64,000 bases of DNA from Ailanthus altissimus (GCA_946807835.1 OX327711.1:19255501-19319500), one strand, 5' to 3'; counted from the stretch's first letter, positions 38,533 through 51,261 are shown. Notes: generated from the letters alone by a model not told the origin. Program-made: numbers and translations.

Positions 38533-39405
38533 TCATTTCTCTACCTTTAGTTTTTCCTTTTCCGTTCTAATCGAATACTCCTCTTCAACGAGCTTGCCTA
38601 GGGATATGAAGTTCCTTCTCAGATTAGAAGCATGCCTTACACCAAGTAAATCCCTAGTTTTTTCATCTTGCATCCTCAGTTTTATGTCACCAACTCCCAT
38701 GATCTCATAAGTCATGTAATTTCCCATTAGAGCTTTACTTATCTTGACTTTGTAGTTGGTAAACATCGATCTGTTAGGGCATATATAGATGCTACACCCT
38801 GAATCTAGTATTCATTTTTTAACTTTTCCTTTGAGGCTACCAACGTGTCTACAACTTTGGTATCTTCCCCGAGAGTACCAATTGTAGCACACCCTTTTTG
38901 GCTTTTTGATTTAGGACAACCCTTCACAAAGTGCCATTTCTTATTACAAAGGAAACACTTCTTGGATCTCCTCATCGATTAGTTGCTCTTCTTTTCTTGT
39001 GCAAGCAATGCTGCTCCACCTTCAAATTTATATTTCTTTGTCAATTCTTTTGAGTTCAATGATACATTGATGTCATTTATCATTAAGGACTCCTTACTAT
39101 ATAGCAGCGTATCCACAAAACTCTCATAGCTCTTCGACAACGAACTTAACAGGATTATGGCCTTGTCTTCATCCTCAGTCTTGATGCCCAATTGCTCAAG
39201 ACTTATGATGATCTTGTTAAACTTATCAATGTGGGATCTTGATAAAGATCCCTCGTGCATAGTTAACTGATGCGGTTTCTTTTTTCACAAAAAATTTATT
39301 TGTAAGAGACTTTTTTATGTATAACCCTAACCTTCTTCTTCCAACGATTGAAGTCATTTATCTTATTGAACTTCTCTATTTCTTTCTTGAATGCAGCCAT
39401 GGTTT
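38533..39405 (-). pseudogene. Copia gag and post-protease remnant (copy 2)
   Basis: Minus-strand gag core at 38979-39260 (EQLGIKTEDEDKAIILLSSL) and the post-protease block at 38533-38766 (RHASNLRRNFISLG). It is shorter than copy 1: about 150 bp of gag between 39270 and 39340 is missing, so it carries a separate deletion. A start-like ATG context lies near 39402. Confidence 0.75.
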
Positions 39406-39436
39406 AAATGCCCGTGATGTGTACTATCGAACCTTA

Positions 39437-39448
39437 GCTCTGATACCA
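39437..39448 (-). other. Primer-binding site, initiator tRNA-Met (copy 2)
   Basis: Minus-strand TGGTATCAGAGC, an exact match to the usual plant copia primer site, directly inside the 5' LTR. Confidence 0.85.
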
Positions 39449-39450
39449 TT

Positions 39451-40294
39451 TTATTAGAGGAATCACCCTCTCCCCATGAGATTAGATTAAAGCAAAAAAC
39501 CTTAACCAAGTTCAACCTTAAATTTTAACCTCTTTTGCACAGCAGAATAACTTAGATATCAAACGAAATAGTTAGAAGTCAAAGCAAATAATAAAAAGTA
39601 CAACACAATCAATTACATGGTTCAGCCAAATTGCCTACGTCCATGATGGATCCAAGGATCTTAACCTCTTATATTAACTTCCTAGAGAATTTACAAGAAA
39701 ACCTAATGAAGAACCCTTAAAAGGATCTAATGTTTAGTGTGCTCTTACTCTCCCATGAACAAGGAACACCTAAACAATGGTTCTACCCTAGTGCACACAA
39801 GAATTTAGTGTCTACCTTGTTCTTCCCTTTCTTCGAGTATCTCTTAATGCTTAATCTCAACTAATAGGTTTACAAGAATTTATATAAGGGTTATTTCGTG
39901 CCTACTAACCTTAATCTTTATTGGAGTAAAAGTGCTCTTATTTTAGAATTCTAAAACTTCTTAAAACTCAAAAATTCGAATTTGAAACTGACTATGCCCG
40001 CTCTAGCACCGCGTCACTGAGTATGTTGTGACAGGTGCCGCAAACTGGATGCCTGGCACCGCGGCACTGACTCATTGATCTGGGGGCCATGACGTCCAGC
40101 TCTGTTATCAGCCTCTACATTTTTCTTACTTCCTTCTCGTCTTCAAGTCCTGTTTTGCTTCCCTTTTCATGTCCCACACATCCTAGACTTTCTCATGTAT
40201 GTCCTACATATTTTAAACTTCTTGTAACTCTCGTCCTTGATATTCTTATCATCGCTTACCTAAACAAAATTTTTGAATCACCAAATCTCCAATA
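39451..40294 (-). repeat. 5' LTR of gag-only element copy 2
   Basis: Plus-strand start TTATTAGAGGAATCACC, end CACCAAATCTCCAATA. GC-rich words at 40005-40095. Confidence 0.8.
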
Positions 40295-40899
40295 CTAATG
40301 CACAAGGCATGCCTTGCCTAAGTCAATATAGTTAGCTTTCATCAAGTTTATTTATTTAATTTCTTTTAACATTGCAGCTCATAAACATACATGTTAATTG
40401 GCTATACCATCTTGCTTGGCATAGAGCCTGGAATATCCTTCCAAAAGTTCATTAATCTCACAATAAGAATACATATTTATATTCTTAGTCATTATATTCT
40501 CAAACTATATAGCATCAACTAAACTATGAACTCAATGCAACTTTGTCTCAATGTAGCAATTGTTTCACATTTTTAGTTCCAATGGTAAACTAGACAGTAT
40601 TAGAACTATTATAACTTGGCATCTTAAGAAATACATTTGTCACAACACAAGCTTGGTTTGATAGAAAATACCAATTATCCCGTTATAATTTCTTAAAATT
40701 ATTAAAACTCCTTTGTAATTTCAGAAACAACCAAACCTATCAGATAGCTTTTGTATTTATTTTCTATTAATTATGAGTTTTTTGGTGGTTTTATACATAA
40801 AGGGAGTTCATAATAGTATCAAGAAACTAATGGAAAGAAATTGATAATTCTCCTACTTTTTTATTGTTTTATACGTGATCAAGAGCTATTGGCTCCTCT

Positions 40900-41000
40900 T
40901 TACCCCATAGGAATAGCTTAGTTGGTTGTGAATGTGCTTAGTGTCTATGACTACTTAAGTTTAAGTAAAAATAAAGGGCAATGGTTCGTATTTAGTGGAT
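40900..41000 (+). repeat. tRNA-like head, possible SINE (weak)
   Basis: TAGCTTAGTTGG (40914-40925) matches a polymerase III A box and GGTTCGTATT (40984-40993) resembles a B box, about 60 bp apart, followed within 50 bp by an A-run. This is the layout of a plant SINE, but the match is short and no target duplication was found. It lies at the 3' end of the decayed LINE. Confidence 0.3.
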
Positions 41001-44000
41001 GAAATTTTTATCCTATTCAAAAAAAAATTTGGATAAACCTTGACTAGTCGATGGAGAGCAATAAAATTAAAAAGAAAGTAAAAATTCCTAGTTAAAGGGG
41101 ACATAATGAGACTTATCCTTGAAAAAATGCATAAAGCTAAAACAAAACCAAGGGGAAAAGGAAATAAAGTACCAAAAGATGGCACACAACATCACTGAAG
41201 AAAAAAGCACCTAAAAAAACAATTTGAAGGAAACCCATTAGTATCTCTACATCTTAACCAAAATCTTTGTAAGAGTCTTAGACCACCTAATAAAGCTATT
41301 ACATCTAACACCCATATTGGCTACAGTATTAGCCATCACATTCACCTCATGAAACACATGATGAAAGGAAAAAGACATTTAGGAACAGAAATACCTATTA
41401 TTGACTCATTGAGATAAAAGCTTTTAAGGAGGTTGGAGAGAGGTATTAGAAAGCAAATGAACCACTAACATAGAATCACATTCAAAAATTCAGTTATGCC
41501 AACATTTATTATAAGCATATTCAAAAACAAAAATCACTGTTCTTGTCCACTCATCTCATCTAAAAAAATACCGTACAAGCCGTAACTCTAGGATTACCCT
41601 TAGACATCCTATCTGTGTTGACTTTAACCTAATCTATAGCTGGAAGAATGCAATGAAGAATACAAATGCATGGGGTACGAGGCAATAAGCAAGATAAGCT
41701 CAAATCTTTCATAATTCTACAATCATTACCAAGAACATAACCAGTCAAAATTTGGCAAAAAAATCCTATGTGAACAAAACAATCAGTTTGAATCTGATAT
41801 AAGGAAGGAGTAATGTCCTCAAAATGAAGCTTGTTCCTACTTTTTCAAATAGAGTAAAAAAAAACATAAAAAGCTAGAAGCCACAAATTAAACCATTGGG
41901 GACTAAAAAGCTTGTAAATAATAGAATGCCATAGATCAATTATCGAACCATCCAAAAAAATTGAGTCCCAAACTTGGAGGCCAACCACTTCTAAGAATAA
42001 TTGGCAAAAGAGCAGCTTATTTACACATGGTCCTAACTCTTCGGATAGATATAAGAATCATACAGCATGCTGACAGAAACAACACAAATCCCTCGGATTC
42101 TCAAATTCTCATATGTGGAAATTCTATTCTGAAGAAATATTTAAAGAAAAGTGCTATACTTATGGGGAATAAAGCTTTTTCATACCTGACCGCACCAGTC
42201 TTTAGAAGGGTAAACAACTCAAACTGAATTATAACTCTCCGTAAGAGTAAGAAGACCATCTTTGAAATCCCTTCAAACCATTTTATCAGGCTTTACAACT
42301 CTCAAAATAACAATATTTTCAAGTTGTTGTTACAATGACGGAATCAATGTAAGAAGATTATCAAGGACATATCATGAACCATGTAAAATAATAGCCTGAA
42401 CCTTAGGGGATAAACTCAGACCTGAAACTGCTGCTTGAGAAATAAGGGGTTTGTCCAACCAATTATCATATTATAAATGAACTAAGGAACCATATCCTAT
42501 GACTCACTTACTACCACTATTAAAGATTTTCAACACTGAATGAAAACCTGACTTAATAGAAGAGTTCAAGTAAATAGTCTTGCCTTTATAAAATTGGTAC
42601 CAAGCTTTGAGAAAAGAGGAAGAAATTGTGTCCTGCGTATGAACAATCCATAAAGCCTTAAGAAGATAAGCCTTAAATATTTAAAAAAATCTAGCCACAG
42701 AAGATCAGGCCCCTCTTCCATCTTAAGAGTACAAATATGATCCCAAGAAAACCAAGCCATGTTATGAATATGAGAATCATCTAACAAAATAAAATTGCAA
42801 ACATAAGTGTGTGAAGTTGCTTGATAAGAAAACAAGGCTATAAATAAACCTTGAAGCTATGCATTAATATACTTTGAAAGATAGCTTAAATAAGCTCAAC
42901 TCTACCTGCCATAGATAATAACTTTCCTTTCTATCCATCAAATCAAACCATAGCTTTGTCTTTCAAAATCTGAAGATACTGCCTTTTAGGACATCCTTTA
43001 ACAATAGGAACCCTTAGATAGGTGAAAGGAAGCAACCCTTCGAAAAAACCTAACATTAAGAAAATTATCTATCTGCGAAAAGTTGTTGATTTTCTTAAAA
43101 AAAACTAACTCTTCCCACAATTGACTATTTGACTTGAAGCTTTACCATAATCATATATAAAATTCTTTAACTTGGATAAACAGCATTGATCCCTTTGACA
43201 AAAAAATGAAATATCATCAGCGTAAAAAAATATGAGTTAAAGCCTTACAACCTCCTGGCACTAAGATGGTAAAGATACTGCCCTCCATAAAAATCCTCAC
43301 TAGACCCTTTGAAAAAGCTTCTTTGACCAAACAAAAAAGAAGATGTGAGAGCAAATCCCCTTATCGCACCCTTTTATCGCAAGAAAAGAACCCCTTCAGA
43401 GATCCATTAATAAATAAAGATAACTTGCAAAAGAGAGAATTATGAGAATCCACCTAATAAAAATCTTGTAAAATTCAAAATTTGCAGGACCTGTAATAGA
43501 AATCTCTAACTAAGGGTGTTAAATAATTTAGCAATGTCAATCTTCAACCCAATATTACCGCTATAGCCTTTTCGATCAAGTAAATTAATGTCCTCGAAAA
43601 CAAGAGCAATATAATCATGAATACTCTAACCTTTAATGAAAGTAACCTGATGAAGCATAATAAGCTTGAGCATTAAATTACCTAATCTGTCGGCCAATGA
43701 TAATTTTGAACAAAAAATTTCCAATGCTATAGAATGATAATGAGTAACAGAATGAACATCTTAAGCTTTGGGAAGAAGAATAATAAAACTAGAATTTATA
43801 TTAGGCACAAAGTCCCCTTGTTGAAAGAATTACCTTACACCAACCATTACAATATCCCAACACTTCTGATACAATGACCCTGAAAAACCAACCAAATCTC
43901 GAAAACCATTCGTACCAGAAGAGCTAGAAGGATCTAACCCAAAAACAGCAGCACGGATCTCATTAGCAGAAAGAACATAAACCAAAAAATCGTTATCTAT

Positions 44001-45464
44001 GACATCAACTAACTTCGGGAAGCTTCCACAAAACACCTTAATGCGATTTGAATCCTCCGGGCTAGGAGCCATATAAAAATTTGTATAATAATTAACCACA
44101 TGTTGTGAAATTATGTATGCATCCTCACACACATACCATCTACCCGTATACTTGAAATTTAAGTTTTGGAAGCATGAACTAATTTTGTCCTGCGATCTCC
44201 ATCTTTTAACCATTTCAACCTTGCCCTATCATACTACAAAATACATTCCATGCTGAAAGCCTCAAACACTTCATGTCTAGCCTATAATTATGCTGCAAGA
44301 GCTTTATCTGTGAACCTATTAACCACATATGCTATGAGAACTCTACTTTTACATCACCAAGTTTTTAAAATTAGCATGCTTCATCCACATATTCTAAAAT
44401 AAAAAAAGAATTAAGATCAGAGCTATAAATTGACAGAACAGATATTGCCATGGCTAAATGATTTGAAATTGTATGAAGACACATGGCAACCTATAGAACC
44501 CTAACCATCCAACAACCCAAATTACATAGGGAACGATTTAACTTGTACTTAGTACGTCAACCATTTTCTAAAGTCTAAGTCCAGGTAAAATAAAGGCTAG
44601 AGCTATGAACTTACAAAATATCACAATCATCCAAGGAATCCCAAAAGTTAGAACAAGAAAGCAACTCTGAAAAGCCACCACACTGTTGTTCATAGGTGCC
44701 AATAATGGCATTGAAGTCCCCAGCCAAAAAGCAAGGGTTCCCCAGCAACATTATAAAGATTCGCCCATAAACGACGACGATGGGTATAGGTAGAAAAAGC
44801 ATAAACAAAAGATAGACGACAGTCATTACCATAAAAAATTGGAACTGTAATCTATTGATCCGTGCGAGAAATAACTCGAGCATTAAAGAAATTATGGTTA
44901 TAAAGAAGCTATAATTTGGGTGATGAATATATCAGATATCTCAACCAAATAAAGGTGAAGCGACTACAAATAAGAATCAATTGCCGATATTAAGTCATCA
45001 GCTCGCAAATGGCCATAAAATAGACTTATGAGAATAACATAAATTGGTTAATTCAAATTTAGATTTAGGGTTAGCCAAACTCTGAATGTTCTATATGAGA
45101 AAATTCATTACTTACCTTGCAAAAGGTAAATTTCTTCAATTGCCTTGTTCTTGGCCCATCTCTTCTTTTAATATTTTGAAAGAACAATTTTAAACCCATC
45201 TTCAACAACTAGTTTAGCAAGGATGCTTTTAACATGTTGAATTTCATTATCCAAAATTGAATTATGACACCTACCTATAGAAATTCTTTAGCCAAATGTT
45301 CAACATATTATTCCTTCTCCTCAGTTGGGTTGCAGAGAACCAGCTCATTAGAAGCAATATCTTGTTGAAAAATTGAGCCAATTTCATTCACCGAAGTCTC
45401 TCAAATCATCATATTTCTCAAATTCTTCACGAAACATGTATGAGCTTTGGCCCACAAGAGTTAA

Positions 45465-46188
45465 TGTTAAGTTGTTATCAAATAGCTGATTGTGACAAAA
45501 TTGATTAAAAATCATCAAGATATAATTTGAAGAGCAAGTCAAGTGCGTTGGGTGTGTGAGGATCGAAGATGGGACATAAAAAGAGGCTAAAATGCAAATA
45601 GGGGTGCCTAGGTGTGGGTATCACAGCACCAAATTATAGGCGTTGCAGTGTCCAAGTTAGAACCTAAGCACTGTAGCACCAGGTACCCAGCGCCACGGCG
45701 CCTAGGTAGGATTTTCCAGTACCGCGATGTCCAGTGCAGGAATCAGTTTTGCACTTTTTAATCAGATTTATTTCATCTCCCACTTATTTCAGGACTCCTT
45801 AAAATGACTCTCATACATTTAGGGTTAACCTAGGTCATTCTGAAGCCTATATAAAGGCTTTATATGGTTTGTGAATACATATTTGTGATAATAGCAATTT
45901 TTGTGGTCTTAGTGACATCTTTGTAATCTTAGTGAGAGAAACCCATTGTTTGCAAGAAAAAGTGTGTTGTTTGTGAGTCTTTCTTATTAAAGATATACCT
46001 TTTGAATTCATTGAGATTCATTAATAAGAGAGTGTGATCTTGATCCGTCATGGACATAGACAAGTTGCTGAACCACGTAAATTTTGTGTATTGTTTCTTC
46101 TACATTTCTCTCTCTAAAGTCTTAATTTCTTGTTTCTATATAACATTACTTAGGTTATATTGCTTGCTTGATTGCTTCTGCTTCAACA
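45465..46188 (+). repeat. 5' LTR of the truncated plus-strand copia
   Basis: TG...CA ends. It contains the GC-rich words (45590-45735) and, near its end, GAACCACGTAAATTTTGTG, the same block seen in complement in the minus-strand LTRs of the gag-only family. Confidence 0.75.
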
Positions 46189-48640
46189 AACTAGCATTAG
46201 AGCTTAGTTCTGAGTAGACATGGCCACACCCAAGTATGAGGTAGAGAAATTCAACGGGGTGAATGGCTTTAATCTGTGGAATATGAAGGTTAAGGCATTG
46301 TTGGTGAGTCAATGATTAGGCTCGGTATTAGAGGAGACTGCAGCCCCATTTAGTGAAGAAGAAAAGATGCCAGAGTCATCTAAGACTAAATCAAAAAGAA
46401 AGAACATTCAAGAAAGAGCTCACAGTACAATCGTTTTATCATTAAGCGATGAAATACTAAGAGAGGTAGCAGGTGAGATGACAACGATTGATCTTTAGAA
46501 GAAGCTTGACTCTCTTTATATGCGAAACCATTGGCCAACATATTGTATATAAAGAAAAAGTTGTATCAGTTGTCCATGTCAGAGAAGATGTGAATAAAAG
46601 ATTATATAAACGTATTTAATAAGATCATTCTTGATCTTGAGTCTACCAACATCAAGATAGAAGATAAAAATGAGGCGATTATCCTGCTGAGTTCATTTTC
46701 CAAGAGTTATAAGAGCTTTATTGATATGTTACTCTACGGTAGAGAGAGTTTAATAATGAGCGATGTAAAATCATTATTAAACTAAAAGTTATTAGAAAAG
46801 CAGATCGAAGGCAATGCAAACAGTTTATCTGTAAGAGGAAGGCCCTTATATAGGGATTGAAAGAAAAATGGCTCAAGATTAAATTCCACGACTCATAGGA
46901 AGAGCTATTGCTATAAGAAAGAGTGGCACTTCATAAAAAACTCTCCGGAGAAGAAAGCATAAGATAAGAAGAAAGCGGATGCTGTGTTTATGATGATAGC
47001 TGCGACAACATAGAGACTCTAGTCACTACTGATTGTAAGAATACTGAACAATGGGTTCTAGATTCTGGTTGTACATTTCATATATGCCTGCACAAGTCTT
47101 GGTTTATAAATTTTCAGCCCATTAGTGATGGTAAGATGTTAATGGGTAATGACATTGCTAGTCAGATGATGGGAATCGATAGTACTAAACTTATGCTGCA
47201 TGATGGGCGAGTGTGAGAATTGACAAAAGTTAGGTATGTTCCTGACCTCAAGAAAAACTTGATCTCACTAGGGACTTTAGACCAGAATGAGTGTTCTATC
47301 AGGATTGATAGAGGGGTTTTGAGAGTATTGAAGGGTTCCATGGTAGTAATGAAATGAGAGAAGCACAAAGGCATTTATGTGCTTAAGGGTAAAGTTGTAA
47401 ATGGTTCTACATTATTCTCTGTAGATGATGAGAATATGCAAACCAAGTTGTGGCATCTTAGACTGGCACACTTAGGCAAGAGAAACCTGAAGGAGTTATT
47501 TAGTCTAAAGACATTTGGTGAGGATAAGTTTCAACCATTAGAGTTTTGTGAGCATTATGTGCTTGGGAAAGTACATAGTGTGAGGTTTAGTATCGGTGAG
47601 CACAAGACTAAAGGGACTCTTGACTACATACACTCAGACATTTAGGGACCAGCTCAAACAACTACTCATGATGGTGCTAGATATTTTTTTAAATTTGATT
47701 GATGACTATTCAAAGAAGTTGTGGGTCTATGTGTTGAAGAGCAAAGATCAAATGTTTGATACATTCAAGACTTGGAAGGCTTTTACTGAAAATCAGATTG
47801 GCAAAAGGGTGAAAAAGGCTACGGACTTACAATGGCTTTGAATTTTTCAATAAAGAGTTTGATGGATTTTGTGCCAAGCATGAGATTGCAAAGTATAGAA
47901 TGGTAAGATCAACACAACAGTAGAATAACGTAGTTGAGATGATGAATATGACCCTACTTGAAATGGTTAAATGCATGCTTACCAATACGAAGATGTCCAA
48001 TGTATTTTGGGGAAAAGCTATAGTGACTGTAACTTATTTGATCAATAAAAGTCCCTCCTCAGCAATTAACTTCAAGTCACCAGAAGAGAAATGATCTGGC
48101 AACCCTCCTAAGTATGACCACCTCAGAATTTTTGATTGCCCTGCCTTTATACATATTAAGGATGAAAAATTGGAACTTAGAGCTATCAAATGGGTATTTA
48201 TAGGATATCCCAAAAGAGTGAAAAGATACAAGGTGTGGTGTAAAGATTTAACACCGCTAAAGAGTATCATAAGTCGTGATGTGGCGTTCGATGAGACGAC
48301 TATGTTGAAAGCCTCCCAAGAAGATGAGAAAGAAGAATCTGTGTTCAACGAAGACTTAGCATCTGAGTCAATAGAAGTTAAAGTAGAGCCCGAGAGTAGA
48401 TTTGATATGCTCTTAGATCAGCACTTCAATAAGGAGATCCTTAAAGATAAACCAAGAACACCAGCGAGTTCCTCCAAGTCTACCCAAAGAAAGACTAAAA
48501 CTCTTGAGATGGAACTTGAAAAGTACTAGCTAGCCAAAAACAGACTAATGAGAATGATTAACCCACCAATCAAGTATGCAAAAACAGACTTAATTGCTCA
48601 CACATTTATTTTTGCCCTATAATAAGACTATATAAATTTC
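45465..48640 (+). mobile_element. Copia retrotransposon, 5' part only
   Basis: 5' LTR 45465-46188 (TGTTAAG...TTCAACA), primer-binding site at 46191-46204 (CTAGCATTAGAGCT, decayed), gag from an ATG at 46220 (EKFNGVNGFNLWNMKVKALL), gag core with IILLSSFSKSYKSF near 46680, protease VLDSGCTFHI at about 47050, GAG-pre-integrase LWHLRLAHLGKRNL (about 47445), integrase core to about 48000 and the integrase-RT linker (48170-48600). Stops and shifts occur throughout. It ends near 48600-48680 without reverse transcriptase, RNase H or 3' LTR. Its gag is the closest relative here of the gag-only copies, so it could represent the autonomous parent lineage. Confidence 0.82.
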
Positions 48641-49460
48641 AATATCCTCGATAACTCAGTAAAATCAAGAAGAATTCTTTAGCAATATTTTCTTTTCTCT
48701 CTTCTTCTTTCTTAAATGTTCTCTTCTTCCAAATGCGAAATTTTAGAATTATTACATTTCTACAGTTAAAAAATTGGTAGCTTTTCAGAAACATCAACTT
48801 CTATTAACATCTTTACATAATACCCATAAATACCCTCCCTCATTGCTTTATCTAAATGTAAGGGGAGTCCAACACCTTGAGCAATCCTCATAATTATCTT
48901 AGGACTGTAATATTCGCAATTAAGATCGTAAATTCGAACACAAATATGAGCTTTAGAATGAATCTCTATTGAATAAGGACCAAAATAAAATCTGACTTCT
49001 ATTGATACAATCCAAAATGACCTGATATGAGAGTGAGTGCAAGTACCCCATCCCTACACCCTTTGCATATCCTAAGCATTGGTAAAATGCAAAACATTAA
49101 AACCCTTATGCATAAGAAAAAGATTCCAGTTATTTTTAAGGTTCCATAGACGATGCACCCCACCTTCAAAGCTTCTACCTTAAGAGGTTGGGCCCTTTTT
49201 TTCAATATAAGTCTACCGATTAGATTAGTTTTGCTCATCTCCATTTGCCTACTACATTCCGCTTCATTTATACAAATGAAATGAGTGTTTAAGTTTAGTG
49301 TTGTGGAGAGGATCGAGGCAAAGGATTTCTTTGAAATCACAGTAATTGCTGAGTAGGAAAGTTTTGATATGGTGGACTGGACTGAAGCTGCTTCTTTGTA
49401 GAGCTAAGAGGTTCCCTAATTCATCTAGAATCTTCATCGATGGAGGAGAACTGGACAAAG

Positions 49461-50681
49461 GGAATCAAAACTGCAAGTCTTATAAAAAAAAAAAAAAAAG
49501 GATCAATGAGAGAAAGAAAAAATACAATAGAAATAAGAAAGAATCAGGCTTCAAATAAGAAATCAGAAAATTCCCTATTTGATGGAACGGAGAACGTAAA
49601 AGAGAGAAGTTCATTCTCTCCTCAGTTTTTCAAAATTTAGCTACCAGCTCCTCTTGTTTTTTCTTTTGTTTTTTAGAAAAAAAAGTACCAGCTCCAACAT
49701 TAAGAAATAAGACTTTGAATCTCATTCTCATGTCCTACAGTAACCTCTCTTCTTGTTATGCCTCCAGCATGAGAGTTAAAAGCGAGAGTACCGAGTGCAT
49801 AATTTAGGAACGACTAGTTATTCTCTTTTTTCGCAAATCACATTCTTCTGGTTTTCTCTTGATCAAACTTAATCTCATGATTCTATTAGCGATTCTCGTA
49901 TTTGCAAATGGAATAGAGGTGCTCTGCTCTGCTGTGTGGGTTTGGTTTTTTTTTTTTAATAAAATAATTATTTTACTATTGTTGTAAAATAGAATTATCA
50001 GATATCAGGTACAATTAAGACCACGAGTGACAAGCATTAGTCGTCAGTAAAAAGAAGGCGTTAACCAAATATATTAAAAAGAAGCACATAGTCTTATTAC
50101 GACTAAAGCGAAAAATTTATAGTAGGACATGCACAATTCGTTTTTAGTACTCCATCCATTAAAATTACTGATATATGTACGCATTGATTCATTACAATAC
50201 TGTTAATGAAACTGAGTGATAAAACTTCAAATGAATGGCATATATATTTTATTGAGAGGTCTAATTAAAACTATCCATGTAAATTTTTCTCGCAACTGAA
50301 ATGCAAGGCCAACACAAAACAAGTCAAGATTTTAGGCAAAATTTATCCACAAAAAAAAAAAAAGAAATTGGGTCTTTTTATATGTAATATTAAACTAAAA
50401 ATCACTTAGTATATATTTTCATACTAAATAGTTTAAAAATTACTTTTAGATTTAAAATTATTATTATATTTGTATATTAATTTTTTTTAATATATCCTTA
50501 TTAAGAAAAAAAAATTTGCACTGATTTGATTTATACCCATATGGATTTTTATCTTTATATATTTATAAAATATCATGCTATCATTATAATGTTTTTTGCT
50601 GTGATTAAACTCAACAACAAATTTTTTAAATTATTTTTTTTTAAAGAAATTTAACATTTGAGTCGAACCTAACTAGCAGTG
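49461..50681. other. Gene-poor spacer with A-rich and AT-rich stretches
   Basis: Starts with an A-run (49485-49499). Short overlapping frames at 49346-49640 are purine-rich translations without domain content. I see no gene or transposon end up to the MITE at 50690. Confidence 0.5.
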
Positions 50682-50689
50682 CTAGCGTC

Positions 50690-51101
50690 TAGGGGTGGGC
50701 AAAAAACCAAAAAACCGAACCGGACCCGAAAAATTGAACCGAATTGGTCGGTTCGGTTCGGTTTTTCTCTTGGTCGGTTCGGTTTTCAGTTTTTTATTTT
50801 AAAAACTGAAAAATTCGGTTCGGTTTTCGGTTCGGAAGGCCGAACCGAGAACCGAACCGAAAAAACCGAATTTAAAAAAAAATTAAAAAAAATTTAAAAA
50901 AAATTTTAAAAAAAATTAAAAAAAATTAAAAAAATTATAAAACCGAACCGAACCGACCCAAACCGAACCGAAAAACTAAAACCCGAACCGAACCGGTTCG
51001 GTTTGGTTCGGTTTTCGGTTTTATTTTTCAAAAACCGACCGGCTCGGTTCGGTTTTCGGTTCACGCTAAAAACCGAACCGAACCGGATTTGCCCACCCCT
51101 A
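50690..51101. mobile_element. hAT-type MITE built of GGTTCGGTT words
   Basis: 412 bp with TIRs TAGGGGTGGGCAAA at both ends, flanked by CTAGCGTC (50682-50689) and CTAACGTC (51102-51109), an 8-bp target duplication with one mismatch. The left half is rich in GGTTCGGTT and the right half in its complement, with an A/T-only centre (50871-50940), so the whole element can fold into one hairpin. Same family as 10768-11201 but better preserved. The two frames that cross it only read the simple repeats. Confidence 0.85.
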
Positions 51102-51261
51102 CTAACGTCAATCAACATGTCCATATTACGTGTATGCTGAATTTAATTATTTTCTTTCATTTTTGTTTTCAGCCGTTGAATTTTTTTTATGTCAACGCCT
51201 AAAGTCAACGCAACGCCTTGGCACGTTGGGGAGCTTGACCCGTTGACTTATTCTTGTGCTA

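Larger units (their letters stand above)
37362..40294 (-). mobile_element. Gag-only copia-type LTR retrotransposon (copy 2)
   Basis: Same structure as copy 1: LTRs 37362-38204 and about 39451-40294, a perfect primer-binding site at 39437-39448, a gag remnant, the start of the post-protease stretch, then the shared non-coding module (38204-38530) before the 3' LTR. Integrase, reverse transcriptase and RNase H are absent, as in copy 1. CTAAT flanks both ends (37357-37361 and 40295-40299), a candidate 5-bp target duplication. The outer ends read TATTGG...CCAATA rather than TG...CA, so the terminal bases may have mutated. Confidence 0.85.
41200..49460 (-). mobile_element. Decayed LINE (non-LTR retrotransposon), split by a copia fragment
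   Basis: Read on the minus strand, the parts occur in LINE order: ORF1 with a DUF4283-like domain (49340 to about 48760; WNLKNNW, AHICVRIYDLN, GVGLPLHLDKAM), an ORF1 tail and linker (45464-45100), endonuclease (44883-44611, AGDFNAI), reverse transcriptase (44213-43800 with GLDPSSSSGTNGF; catalytic YADD near 43213-43224), zf-RVT (about 42770-42690, SWDHICTLKMEEG) and RNase H (about 41640-41270). Many stops and shifts interrupt every domain. A plus-strand copia piece (45465 to about 48640) interrupts it between ORF1 and the endonuclease. LINEs copy themselves by target-primed reverse transcription; this one cannot. Confidence 0.8.

Noticed and set aside
50679..51124. Arg/Phe/Gly-rich 72-codon frames on both strands
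   Set aside because: They are translations of the GGTTCGGTT repeats of the MITE.
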